Assembly: GCA_028875575.1 (NCBI GenBank)
Contig: JAPPDF010000002.1
Span: forward strand, 1-52,461
Length of the DNA stretch: 52,461 nt
Reading direction: 5' to 3'
Source of the DNA: Acidobacteriota bacterium
GTDB taxonomy: Bacteria > Acidobacteriota > Terriglobia > Versatilivoradales > Versatilivoraceae
Position numbers and translations under genes: made by a program. This document shows positions 9,125 through 17,320 of this stretch, in pieces. How positions within the stretch are numbered: position 1 is the first letter of the stretch; every line of letters starts with the position of its first letter. The notes beneath the pieces were generated by a model. That model did not search any database. It worked only from the letters and a program-made list of their open reading frames with translations, and was not told the DNA's origin.

Positions 9125-10321
9125 TTGCAAGACATCTACCGGAGCCTGGGCGTGCGGCGGGTGATCAATGCCGCCGGGACGCTGACCCGCCTGGGCGGAC
9201 CGCCCATGGTGCCGGAAGCCGTGGAGGCCATGCGGGAGGCCTCCCGCTGGAGCGTATCCATCGAGGAGCTGCAGGAGCGGGCGGGGAGCTATCTGGCCCA
9301 GGTGACCGGCGCCGAAGCGGGATATGTCACCTGCGGGGCCGCCGCCGGATTGCAGCTTGCGGCCGCGGCCTGCCTGGCGGGCCTGGACATTCACAGGATG
9401 GAGCGCCTGCCCGACAGCAGCGGCATGCCCAACCGGATCGTCGTGCAGCGCTGCCAGCGCAACGCCTATGACCATGCACTTCGCGCTGGGGGCGCCATAC
9501 TGGAAGAGGTGGGGCAACTGGGAAACCCGGAGGTACGGCCAACGGCGCCCTGGCAGATCGAGGCGGCCATCCATGCCGGGACGGCAGCGGTTCTATGGGT
9601 GGACATGCAGGCCGAGGGCGCGGTCTCCCTGGAGGACACGGTGGCGGTGGCTCATCTCCATCGACTGCCGGTCATCGTGGATGCGGCCGCCTCGCTGCCC
9701 CCCAGAGATAACCTGCAACGTTTCGTTGGCGCCGGAGCCGACCTGGTGGCCTTCTCGGGAGGCAAGGCTTTGGGCGGCCCGCAGGCTTCGGGGATTCTGG
9801 TGGGCCGCCGGGACCTGATAGATTCGGTGGCCCTGCAGCACCAGGACATGGACGTCTGGCCCGAAACCTGGATGCTGCGCGATCGTTTTCTGGAGTCGGG
9901 CAGGCTTCTGGGCCCGCCCCTGCAGGGAATCGGGCGACCGCTCAAGGTGGGAAAGGAGGAAATCGCTGGCCTGGTGGCGGCCGTGAGAGCCTACCTCAAA
10001 CAGGATCCCGAGGCCTGGCGTCAAGATCAGGCCGGCAAGATTCAGACCCTCCGGGCCGGTTTGGAAGGACTTCCCTACCTGGGGGTCACCGTCATGGACA
10101 GCGGTGAGCCGGGCTACCCGCTGCTGGAGGTGGAACTCGAAGAGAACCCCGCGGGGCTGACGCTGGTGGACCTGGTGTTGGGCCTGCTGGAGGGAGACCC
10201 GGCAGTGGCGGTCGGCCAGCAGGAGATGCCCCGGGGCCGCCTGATCCTGAACCCGGTGAGCCTGGGTGCAGACCAACTGGAGCTGGTCATCGAGCGCTTC
10301 GGCTCGATTCTGACAGGCTGA
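9125..10321 (+). CDS. SelA/DgaE-like PLP-dependent enzyme
   Basis: This 398-residue fold-type I PLP enzyme resembles L-seryl-tRNA(Sec) selenium transferase and D-glucosaminate-6-phosphate ammonia lyase. The Schiff-base Lys lies in FSGGKALGGPQASG, the diagnostic motif of this subgroup, preceded by VIVDAAASLPP with the ring-nitrogen Asp. It starts with TTG at 9125, followed at once by the conserved QDIYRSLGVRRVINAAGTLT block. It sits 33 bp after the acylase and 22 bp before the creatininase-like gene. No selenocysteine gene is nearby, so an ammonia-lyase or racemase-like role on an amino acid or amino sugar acid is more likely than selenium transfer. That role is inferred from context. Confidence 0.82.
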   Translation: MQDIYRSLGVRRVINAAGTLTRLGGPPMVPEAVEAMREASRWSVSIEELQERAGSYLAQVTGAEAGYVTCGAAAGLQLAAAACLAGLDIHRMERLPDSSGMPNRIVVQRCQRNAYDHALRAGGAILEEVGQLGNPEVRPTAPWQIEAAIHAGTAAVLWVDMQAEGAVSLEDTVAVAHLHRLPVIVDAAASLPPRDNLQRFVGAGADLVAFSGGKALGGPQASGILVGRRDLIDSVALQHQDMDVWPETWMLRDRFLESGRLLGPPLQGIGRPLKVGKEEIAGLVAAVRAYLKQDPEAWRQDQAGKIQTLRAGLEGLPYLGVTVMDSGEPGYPLLEVELEENPAGLTLVDLVLGLLEGDPAVAVGQQEMPRGRLILNPVSLGADQLELVIERFGSILTG

Positions 10322-10343
10322 CAGGCACTGAAACGAGGCTGTT

Positions 10344-11141
10344 ATGGAACGCAAGAGCTACTGGTATCAGCAATACACCTGGCAGGAATTGAAGGACTTG
10401 GTGCCGCGCCAGCCGGTGGTGGTCCAGCCGATCGGCTCGGTGGAAGACCATGGACACCACCTGCCCCTGGACACCGACAACTTCCTGATCCAGTCCATCT
10501 GCGAGGAGGCGGCCCGCCGCGCCGATGGAGAGATCCTGCTGCTCCCGCCGATCCCCTATGGTTTTGAAACCCATCACATGGATTTCCCGGGAACCATCGA
10601 CATCCGCATGGAACACCTGCTGAACTTCGTTCTGGATGTCACCAAGAGCGTGGCTCACCACGGATTCAAGCGCATCCTGATTGCCGACGGTCACGGCTCC
10701 AACATGCCCATCCTGGAACTGGTGGCCCGCAGGACCATTCTGGAAACCGACAGCCTCTGCGGAGCCTTCATCTGGCCCTCCCTGGCCGCCGAAAAAATCC
10801 AGGAGGTGCGGGAATCGGAGCGGGGAGGCATCGCCCACGCCGGCGAACTGGAGACCTCGGTCTACCTGCACCTGGACCCTGACCGGGTGCAGATGGACAA
10901 GGCCGTCAAGGAAATGGGCCTCCCCCCCTCCAACTTCATCTTCCTGGATCTCATGGCAAGCTCCCCGGTGCTCTTCATGGATATCTGGACCCGCTTCAGC
11001 AAGACGGGCGTAGTGGGAGACCCCAAGCTGGCGACCGCCGAAAAGGGCCGGGTGATCTTCGAGGCGGTGGTGGAGGCGTTCCTGCGGCTGGTCCGGGAGT
11101 TCAAGAACCGCCCCGACGGCCAGCGGGTGGATCACCACTAG
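10344..11141 (+). CDS. Creatininase family protein
   Basis: This 265-residue metal-dependent amidohydrolase belongs to the creatininase/FAPy-deformylase family (PF02633). The metal-binding block is GSVEDHGHHLPLDTD at residues about 31-45. ADGHGSN near residue 115 and the HAGELETS block near residue 168 supply further ligands. Family members open cyclic amides such as creatinine or remove formyl groups. The length is normal and the ATG follows the SelA-like stop by 22 bp, which indicates one operon with the penicillin acylase. Together the three genes look like steps in degrading an N-acyl or lactam compound; the actual substrate is not known. Confidence 0.87.
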   Translation: MERKSYWYQQYTWQELKDLVPRQPVVVQPIGSVEDHGHHLPLDTDNFLIQSICEEAARRADGEILLLPPIPYGFETHHMDFPGTIDIRMEHLLNFVLDVTKSVAHHGFKRILIADGHGSNMPILELVARRTILETDSLCGAFIWPSLAAEKIQEVRESERGGIAHAGELETSVYLHLDPDRVQMDKAVKEMGLPPSNFIFLDLMASSPVLFMDIWTRFSKTGVVGDPKLATAEKGRVIFEAVVEAFLRLVREFKNRPDGQRVDHH

Positions 11142-11290
11142 CGCAAGGATTTTTTGCTCCCGGGGCGCCGCGTTTGCCTCCCTCCGGCTCGTAGGCGGGC
11201 TAGGCCCTTGTCTTGCCGACGCCCACTCAAGGGGGAGTGATCTTGAGATCCTGGAACGGCCGGAGAGGCACGTTTTGAAGGAGGACAGCC

Positions 11291-13099
11291 ATGATCGATA
11301 ACCATGAAAGCTCCCAAGGGCGGGGTTGGCGGCTCAATCGCCGGCAGTTTCTGGAAGCGGCAGCGCTGGCCGGTCTGACTCTGCGATTTCGGTCCCAAGC
11401 CTCGGGCGCCACGGAAGGCGGGACGCCCACTCGGGACGGAGCTGTCTACCTGACCGACCTGGACCGGTGCCGGCCCGCTTCAGCCCTGTCCACCCGTCTG
11501 AAGCGCGGGACCTGGAAGACGCTGGCGTACGAAACCGACGACTTCAGCGGAACCATGCTGGTGGCCTTGGAGGAGAGCGCCGCTCCCGATTTGACCTACA
11601 CCCTGAAACGCAACGGGTGGCACCGGATCTATGTCGGCATCTACCGGAAGCCCTTCGAACAACCCAAGCAGGTTCAGGTCAAGTTGTCGGGGGATCCTGC
11701 CTACACCACCGTCACCGGCCGGCGCGGAGAAACCGACCATCGCGAAAACTGGATCGACGATATCTACTGGAAAAGCGCCGACCTGAGCGGGCGCGACCTG
11801 CTCATCCGCCAGACCCGGGTGCCTCGCATCCAGCACGGGTGGCTGGCTTACATCAAGCTGGTCCCCCTGTCGGCGCAGGAGGTGGAGCGACTGCGGCAGG
11901 ATCGCGCTCAAAAGGCGAGCAAGCGCTTGTTCGTGCACACCGATGCCCACTTTTCCAACGTTTCCGGATCGGCCGAGGAGGTGCTCAAGTACCTGGAGCC
12001 TCTGCGTCATACCGACGTGTCGCGGGTGTACTGGGAGGCCGGCGGCGGAGACCGGGCTCTTTACCTGTCCAGGATCGCCGAGGACTACGGGCGGGCCTTC
12101 AACCAGCCCGACCCGGTCTTCCCCAGGGCCGTCGATCGGGAGCTGGCCGTGACCTGGAGAACCTATCGCCAGAAAGGGGTGGATCCCCTGCGCGCGGCCG
12201 CCGAGTTGGCTCGGGAGATGGGAATCGAGCTGCACGCCTCCTACCGCACCGCCGGCTTCGTCTACCCGGCGCCCCACGACCACATTGCGGGCAGCTTTTA
12301 CGAGAAGCATCCGGAACTGGCTTGCCTGGATCGACAGGGCAGGCCCATGCCCCGAATTTCCTACGCCTTCCCCGAGACTCGCCGCTACGTGATCTCTCTT
12401 TTCAGGGAGATGGCCGAATACCCCATCGACGGGGTGGGAGTCCTCTACAATCGCCGCCCTCCGCTGGTGGCCTACGAGGAACCGCTGGTTAGCGAATTCC
12501 AGGCCCGCTACGGCCAGGACCCCCGCCGGCTGGACGAGCTGGACCACCGCTGGCTCACTTTTCGAAGCCAGGCCCTGACCCGGTTCATGCGGGAGCTGCG
12601 CCAGGCACTGGACGAGGTCACCCAACGCACCAGCCGTTCCAAGAGGCTGGCCATCTCGGCGGTGGTGTTCCGTCCCGAGGAGAACCTGTTGCACGGAATG
12701 GACCTGAAGACCTGGATCGCCGAGGGCCTGGTGGACACCATCATCCCCTATTCCTCCACCATTCGGCTCAACAGCTACCAGCCCGCCTGGGATAAGCCCG
12801 AGGACGTGGACTACTACGTCTCGCTGGTTCGGGGGACGCGCTGCCGCCTGGCGCTCAACCTGATGCCTCGAGGGTTGACCACCGAAGAGTACCACCGCAA
12901 GGCACACCGGCTCTATGAGGCCGGCGTCGAGAACTTCTTTTTCTGGGATGGAATCGTCCGGGCTCGCAAGGTGCCTCGATTGGGGCACAAGGAGGAGGTG
13001 GCGGCCTGGGCGGCTGCCGGCGAGCCGCAGATTCTGCCCACGGCCAAACGCCTGCGCAAACTGGGAGAATGGGAGCTCACCCTTGAGACGCCGGGGTAG
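11291..13099 (+). CDS. Tat-exported family-10-like glycosyl hydrolase
   Basis: This 602-residue protein begins with a twin-arginine signal (NRRQFLEAAALAGLTL), so it is exported folded. AGGAGG lies just upstream of the ATG at 11291. After an N-terminal beta-rich part of about 200 residues comes a TIM-barrel-like region (from about residue 215, LFVHTDAHFSN). It contains MGIELHASYRTAGF, an IDGVGVLYNRRPP strand and GMDLKTWIAEGLVDTIIPYS, features of the GHL10-type putative glycosyl hydrolases. The gene at 50614 encodes a related barrel (GMDLETWIREELVDSVIAMP). It follows the creatininase gene by 149 bp and converges with the PfkB gene, the stop codons being two bases apart. The catalytic acids are not assigned. 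Confidence 0.75.
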   Translation: MIDNHESSQGRGWRLNRRQFLEAAALAGLTLRFRSQASGATEGGTPTRDGAVYLTDLDRCRPASALSTRLKRGTWKTLAYETDDFSGTMLVALEESAAPDLTYTLKRNGWHRIYVGIYRKPFEQPKQVQVKLSGDPAYTTVTGRRGETDHRENWIDDIYWKSADLSGRDLLIRQTRVPRIQHGWLAYIKLVPLSAQEVERLRQDRAQKASKRLFVHTDAHFSNVSGSAEEVLKYLEPLRHTDVSRVYWEAGGGDRALYLSRIAEDYGRAFNQPDPVFPRAVDRELAVTWRTYRQKGVDPLRAAAELAREMGIELHASYRTAGFVYPAPHDHIAGSFYEKHPELACLDRQGRPMPRISYAFPETRRYVISLFREMAEYPIDGVGVLYNRRPPLVAYEEPLVSEFQARYGQDPRRLDELDHRWLTFRSQALTRFMRELRQALDEVTQRTSRSKRLAISAVVFRPEENLLHGMDLKTWIAEGLVDTIIPYSSTIRLNSYQPAWDKPEDVDYYVSLVRGTRCRLALNLMPRGLTTEEYHRKAHRLYEAGVENFFFWDGIVRARKVPRLGHKEEVAAWAAAGEPQILPTAKRLRKLGEWELTLETPG

Positions 13100-13101
13100 A
13101 A

Positions 13102-14049
13102 TTACCCCAGATTCTCGCCCCAACCCAGGACGCCGCGTCCCCGTTCCACCACCGTGGCAGCTATTTGCTGGGCCCGGGCCACGGCCTCGGCCAGGGGGCG
13201 ATCCTCGGTGAGGCCTGCGATCAGGGCTCCGTTGAAGGCATCCCCGGCTCCAATGCTGACGTTGCTGGATGCCACCCGGACCGGGGGTTGGTGGGCATAG
13301 GGTTCCTTCACGGACTGGTAGGCGGCCCCACCGGAGCCCATCTTGAGAACCACCGTGTGGGGGCCGGCTGCCAGCACGCGCTCGGCTACATCCCGGCCGG
13401 TTCTCCCGGAAGTCCAGACCGTCAACTCTTCCAGGGTGCCCACCACCACCTCGGCCCGCGCCCACAGCTCCCTCACTCGCCCGGGCTCGGCCTTGCCCGT
13501 CCAGCCGAGACCCGTATCCAGCACCCGCACCCGGCCCCCTCCGCCGAAATCCTCCAGCAGATTCAGCACCTGGGGCAGCACCTCCAGCGGGATCTGTCCC
13601 GGCAGGCTGGCCAGCAGCCAGGTTGCTTCTCCGTCCTGAGCCGACAGGCTCCAGTCCAGAGCCGGGCCGACGTGCTGGAGTGTTCCCAGCCGCCTTCCGG
13701 AGGCGTCTACCGCGGTGATGGCCTGCATGGTAGAGCGGCCGGTCGGCGCGGTGCACTTCACCCCGGCCCGCTCCAGCCAGCCTCGGACCAGTTGCCCGGA
13801 CGGATCCTGGCCAATGGGCGCGTTCAGGTGAACCCTTCGACCCAGTTTCCCCAGCACGTAGGAAGCCGACCCCCCATTGCCGCCCAGGCCCATTTCAGGG
13901 GGTGAATGCAGCGGCAGCAGGGTCCGGTGGGTGTAGACGTCCCGCGGCACCTCGCCGATCCAGTGGCGGGGCGGATCGCGCAGGGTCACGTCCAGGCCTG
14001 CTGACCCGGACACAGCCACCACCGTGGCTGGGATTTTTTCAGTGGACAT
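13102..14049 (-). CDS. PfkB-family carbohydrate kinase
   Basis: This 315-residue sugar or nucleoside kinase of the ribokinase/PfkB superfamily transfers phosphate from ATP to a sugar hydroxyl. The C-terminal signature SIGAGDAFNGAL (near residue 270) carries the catalytic Asp and the anion hole. The N-terminal substrate motif GLGGNGGSASYVLGKLG (near residue 54) matches the family's Gly-Gly region. VVLKMGSGGA is the strand before the nucleotide site. Substrate specificity cannot be assigned. It reads towards the glycosyl-hydrolase-like gene, and an inverted-repeat element lies 24 bp upstream of its start, so that element may include or displace its promoter. Confidence 0.88.
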   Translation of the reverse strand: MSTEKIPATVVAVSGSAGLDVTLRDPPRHWIGEVPRDVYTHRTLLPLHSPPEMGLGGNGGSASYVLGKLGRRVHLNAPIGQDPSGQLVRGWLERAGVKCTAPTGRSTMQAITAVDASGRRLGTLQHVGPALDWSLSAQDGEATWLLASLPGQIPLEVLPQVLNLLEDFGGGGRVRVLDTGLGWTGKAEPGRVRELWARAEVVVGTLEELTVWTSGRTGRDVAERVLAAGPHTVVLKMGSGGAAYQSVKEPYAHQPPVRVASSNVSIGAGDAFNGALIAGLTEDRPLAEAVARAQQIAATVVERGRGVLGWGENLG

Positions 14050-14073
14050 GGCTGGTTGAAACGGGAGACCCAG

Positions 14074-14339
14074 TGTTCTGTCTCAGAAATAGGGTTGCCC
14101 TATTTCGGAGCGCAACGGTACCGGATTCCAGGAGCGACGACGATGCAATGCCCCTTCATTGTGAGGAGGAGCGACGACGAAGGCGGTGCCGTTCCGCCCG
14201 AACCCGGAGGGCCGATGGAGGTTTCCTAGAGGGGGAGCACCACGGTGCCTTTTGGCTGAAACCCAATGGGCCTCTCCTACCGACCGTTTCTCGGTGGAAC
14301 CTCCGTCGGAGATGGCAGCCCTATTCCTGAGACAGGACA
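14074..14339. mobile_element. 266-bp MITE-like element with 26-bp terminal inverted repeats
   Basis: The ends 14074-14099 and 14314-14339 are inverted copies matching at 23 of 26 positions (shared cores CTGTCTCAG, AATAGGG and TGCC). The left end contains a perfect hairpin, AAATAGGG-TTG-CCCTATTT (14087-14105). Inside lie two direct copies of AGGAGCGACGACGA (14130-14143 and 14167-14180) and a looser inner inverted repeat (around 14211 and 14298). The element has no transposase and no plausible coding frame. It fills nearly all the space between the PfkB start and the aldolase stop. Target-site duplication is not clear. A non-autonomous transposon is the best explanation. Confidence 0.65.
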
Positions 14340-14345
14340 GCAGCC

Positions 14346-15128
14346 TCAATCGCCACGGTCTATGCCGCCCAGGATGTCGGCGGAACCGCGCTCCAGCAGC
14401 AGGGTATCGGAGCCGGCGAGAATGATTCGGTACCCCCGGCCGATCATGTCGTTGGCGGTGGCGTTGTCGAGGGCCAACCCGCCCAGGTAGGTGGGGCCGG
14501 CCAGAATGACCTCCTCGGCCCGACCGATGGCGTCCTGGACTTCCGGGTGGTCCGGACCATCCCGATACCCGTAGCTCATGGCCAGGTCGTTGGGGGCAAT
14601 CTGGCAGGAATCCACGCCCGGAACGGTCACGATCTCACGGATGTTGTCGATCGCCTCACGGTGCTCGATCAGCAGCATGCACAGGATCTGGTCGTCCGCC
14701 GCGTCCACATAGGATTCACGGGGTGTTCCAAATCTGACAGGCGCGTAGAAGGGGCCGTAGCCGCGGTTGCCTCGCGGCGGGTAGCGAACGGACCGGGCGG
14801 CTGCTTCGGCCTCGGCCCGATTGTGGATCATGGGGAAGACCATCCCCATGGCGCCGGCGTCCAGCACCGGTTTGACCAGCCAATGCAGGTTCCAGGGCAC
14901 TCGAACGATGGGGGTGGCAAGGGTCCCCTGGGTGGCCGTCACCATGGCATGGACCGAGGCAATGTCGATCGGTCCATGTTCCATGTCGAAGAAGAGCCAG
15001 TCGAAGCCCGCGGCAGCCAGAATCTGGGTAGTGGCCACACTGGGCATGGAGACCATCATGCCGATGGCAGGCTTGCCTTCAGCCAGGCGAGCCCTCAGGG
15101 GGTTGATGGCGGGGGTGGCGGGTCTCAA
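14346..15128 (-). CDS. HpcH/HpaI aldolase/citrate lyase family protein
   Basis: This 260-residue class II aldolase probably cleaves or forms 2-keto-3-deoxy-type acids with pyruvate. Visible family motifs are FDWLFFDMEHGP (metal/pyruvate-binding strand, near residue 41), TPIVRVPWN (catalytic Arg strand), the GAMGMVFPMI strand near residue 93, and RGYGPFYAPVRFG. The frame opens with TTG at 15128, whose last two bases are part of the upstream gene's TGA (ATGA-like overlap of four bases); GGAG lies two bases before it. The overlap implies translational coupling to the Gly-rich secreted protein. The start is somewhat uncertain. The inverted-repeat element begins 6 bp after its stop codon. Confidence 0.85.
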   Translation of the reverse strand: MRPATPAINPLRARLAEGKPAIGMMVSMPSVATTQILAAAGFDWLFFDMEHGPIDIASVHAMVTATQGTLATPIVRVPWNLHWLVKPVLDAGAMGMVFPMIHNRAEAEAAARSVRYPPRGNRGYGPFYAPVRFGTPRESYVDAADDQILCMLLIEHREAIDNIREIVTVPGVDSCQIAPNDLAMSYGYRDGPDHPEVQDAIGRAEEVILAGPTYLGGLALDNATANDMIGRGYRIILAGSDTLLLERGSADILGGIDRGD

Positions 15129-15973
15129 AGCTCCAGCTTGTCGTTGTAGACCATTTTCTTTAGCCTGAACTTGCGCTTGATCTTGAAGGGGCCGACCTGC
15201 GTTCGCAGCTCCACGTCCTTGTCCTCGAGGGCGATGGCTTCGTCTCGAGGGAAGAACATGAAGATCTCCACAAACTGGTCCCGGGGCAAGACCTCCACCG
15301 AAGCGGCCGCGATGGGTTCCTTCTTCTTCCGATGCAGGACCGACATCTGCTTGATGCGCTCGGTGCTTCGTTGCAGACCGCGCGCCATCCTGCTGGGCAG
15401 ACCGCTCAACAGGACCACGTACTGCTCGTCCTTCAGGTTGAGAAGCTGCTTGTCCTGTTCCGATTCCTCGAAGTCACCCCGGTAGCGGGCCCGAATGACG
15501 GCCTGCTTCACCGGCAGGGCGCTGGCCCAGCGGACGGTCACATTGATGGGAGGCGGGCCACGCCGCGCCGCGGGCCGCCGGCCGCCCAGACCGGGGCCGC
15601 CGCCACCAAGCGGGCTACCGGATGGAGGGCCCGCTCCGCCGCCGGCACCGACGCTGCCGCTGGGAGGACTGGCGCCGCCGCCACCGAAGCCGCCATCAAG
15701 GCCGCCGCCTCCACCACTGCCCCGAGACTGGTCCGGATCGCCACGCCGCGCCGACGGATCCTCCGTGGGGCCGCCTTCAATGTTGTCGAATCCTCCCCGT
15801 CTCATCCGCATGGGGTCGAGGGAGACATTCTGGGCCCAGGGAGATTTGGTCAACAACTTGTGGACTTCCTTGGGCTTCCATTGCTTGTATTCCTTTTTTT
15901 CCCAGAAATCGGCGGCCCGGAGCCCGGCGCTGCCCAACAGGAGCAGCAGGGCCAGAAGGATGGATTTTCTCAT
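15125..15973 (-). CDS. Secreted protein with Gly/Ser/Pro-rich linker, unknown function
   Basis: This 282-residue exported protein starts with a Sec signal peptide (RKSILLALLLLLGSAGLRAA). Residues about 21-55 (FWEKKEYKQWKPKEVHKLLTKSPWAQ) form a charged, Trp-rich block that I associate with exported acidobacterial proteins. A low-complexity Gly/Ser/Pro linker follows (about residues 65-140). A compact C-terminal domain (about 145-282) begins INVTVRWASALPVKQAVIRA and ends with basic residues. No catalytic motif is recognised. Its stop overlaps the start of the aldolase gene by four bases, an odd pairing of an exported protein with a cytoplasmic enzyme. Confidence 0.75.
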   Translation of the reverse strand: MRKSILLALLLLLGSAGLRAADFWEKKEYKQWKPKEVHKLLTKSPWAQNVSLDPMRMRRGGFDNIEGGPTEDPSARRGDPDQSRGSGGGGGLDGGFGGGGASPPSGSVGAGGGAGPPSGSPLGGGGPGLGGRRPAARRGPPPINVTVRWASALPVKQAVIRARYRGDFEESEQDKQLLNLKDEQYVVLLSGLPSRMARGLQRSTERIKQMSVLHRKKKEPIAAASVEVLPRDQFVEIFMFFPRDEAIALEDKDVELRTQVGPFKIKRKFRLKKMVYNDKLEL

Positions 15974-16326
15974 GAGACTGACCTCTATGGTTCAGCGCAT
16001 CCAGGGATGCGCCCTGACACAAAATCCGGACTCCCTGCAATCTGAATCCGGCGACAGCAGTATGCGTACCAGCCATCGCGCAAATTCTAACGGGGTCCTT
16101 GCCTGCAGCTATTCTAGCCCATCCCTCCGGGAATCTTCAAAGTTATCTTCCGGCCGGAGCGGCGCTCCCTTGGAATCGGAAATCCGCTTCTGATAGGCTT
16201 TTTCAGAGGGCCCTTCCCCGGCCGCTTGCGCGGCCGAAAGGTTGCTCAACCGGTTGCAGCCGCCCGCGGAATCCACCGACGGCGCAGAGGACCGCCGCGG
16301 CTCAAATCTCATTGAGGAGAACCCCC
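15974..16326. other. Divergent intergenic region, 353 bp
   Basis: The region lies between the Gly-rich secreted protein (minus) and the dehydrogenase (plus). On the minus strand a sigma70-like pair is visible: TTGAAG (16140-16135), 18-bp spacer, TAGAAT (16116-16111). A 7-bp hairpin (GCGCATC ... GATGCGC, 15995-16012) lies in the presumed 5' leader of the secreted-protein gene. No gene is seen; the open frame extending 5' of 16327 to 16099 lacks a ribosome site and conserved sequence. Confidence 0.35.
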
Positions 16327-17313
16327 ATGAGCCAACGACTGAACATCCTGCTTCTTCCCCACCCGCTCCGGGAGTCGATGTTCCGCCCCTGGGGCGAGGA
16401 TGTGATGGCGGCGATCGGCGACCGCCATCGGTTGAGGGTCTACGATCCCTCCCAAGACCTGACCCGGCAGTTCGAGGGCGTGGACGTGGTGATCGACCAG
16501 AGCGGTTCGGCCGGGACCCGGGAAATGGCCGACCTGGCTGCCGGACGGTGCCGCCTGTGGCAGGTTCTGGGAACGGGCGTCGATGCCTTCGATCTGGACT
16601 ACTGGCGGTCCAAGGACATCCCGGTGGCCAATACCCCCGGTCCCTTCAGTGGAGTGGCCCTGGCCGAATGCGCCATGATGTTCATCCTGATGCTGACCCG
16701 CAAGTATCCCGTGACCCAGACCTATATGCGGCAGGGGGACTTTTACGAACCGGTCGGCCTGGAGCTGGTAGGACTGAAACTGGGGATCATCGGCTTCGGC
16801 GCCAGCGGCAGCGAGCTGGCCAGGCGGGCACGCCCCTTCGGCTTCAAGATCCTGGCGGCAGACGTCCGGCAGATCACGCGGGAGGAAGTGCAGCAGTTCG
16901 GTCTGGAGTTCGCCGGCAAGGCGGAAGACATCGATCGCATCGTGGCCGAGTCCGACATCCTGTCGGTCCACCTGCCCCTTAACTCGAAGACCCGCCACAT
17001 CATCGATGAGCGGCGGCTGGGCCTGATGAAGTCGTCGGCCTTTCTGGTCAACGTGGCCCGAGGAGCCCTGGTGGACGAGCCGGCCCTGAGCCGGGCCCTG
17101 GTGGAGGGACGCATCGCGGGGGCGGGACTGGATGTGTTCGGGAAGGAACCGCCCGATCCCGAGGACCCCATCTTCAAGCTGCCGACGGTTGTGACCACGC
17201 CCCACATTGCCGGAGTGACCGACGGCACCTCCCGCAAGCGGGCCCGGGTGGCTGCCGACAACGCCGACCGGGTAGCGGCCGGCCTCGAGCCCCTCTACCG
17301 CGTGGACCTTTAG
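16327..17313 (+). CDS. D-isomer-specific 2-hydroxyacid dehydrogenase
   Basis: This 328-residue NAD(P)-dependent oxidoreductase interconverts a 2-hydroxyacid and a 2-oxoacid. The Rossmann motif is GIIGFGASGSELARRA (near residue 155). The catalytic Arg is in NVARGALVDE, the Glu in FGKEPPDPEDP and the catalytic His in TTPHIAGVT, so the triad is complete. GAGGAG precedes the ATG at 16327, and the first residues (MSQRLNILLLPHP) begin the substrate-domain fold. It stands alone on its strand, convergent with acoX with a gap of only 7 bp. The exact substrate (glycerate-, phosphoglycerate- or formate-type) is not resolved. Confidence 0.9.
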   Translation: MSQRLNILLLPHPLRESMFRPWGEDVMAAIGDRHRLRVYDPSQDLTRQFEGVDVVIDQSGSAGTREMADLAAGRCRLWQVLGTGVDAFDLDYWRSKDIPVANTPGPFSGVALAECAMMFILMLTRKYPVTQTYMRQGDFYEPVGLELVGLKLGIIGFGASGSELARRARPFGFKILAADVRQITREEVQQFGLEFAGKAEDIDRIVAESDILSVHLPLNSKTRHIIDERRLGLMKSSAFLVNVARGALVDEPALSRALVEGRIAGAGLDVFGKEPPDPEDPIFKLPTVVTTPHIAGVTDGTSRKRARVAADNADRVAAGLEPLYRVDL

Positions 17314-17320
17314 GCAGTTC

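Noticed and set aside
9125-10321. Selenocysteine synthesis role for the SelA-like enzyme
   Set aside because: No selB or selC is seen nearby and the neighbours are catabolic; the Lys motif fits the broader SelA/DgaE family.
10344-11141. Assigning the creatininase-family gene as true creatininase
   Set aside because: The metal motifs define only the family; there is no creatinase or sarcosine gene nearby, so the substrate should remain open.
11480-13756. A 758-codon open frame on the minus strand
   Set aside because: It crosses the Tat-exported protein and the PfkB gene in the wrong frames and shows no family motif; both true genes are well supported.
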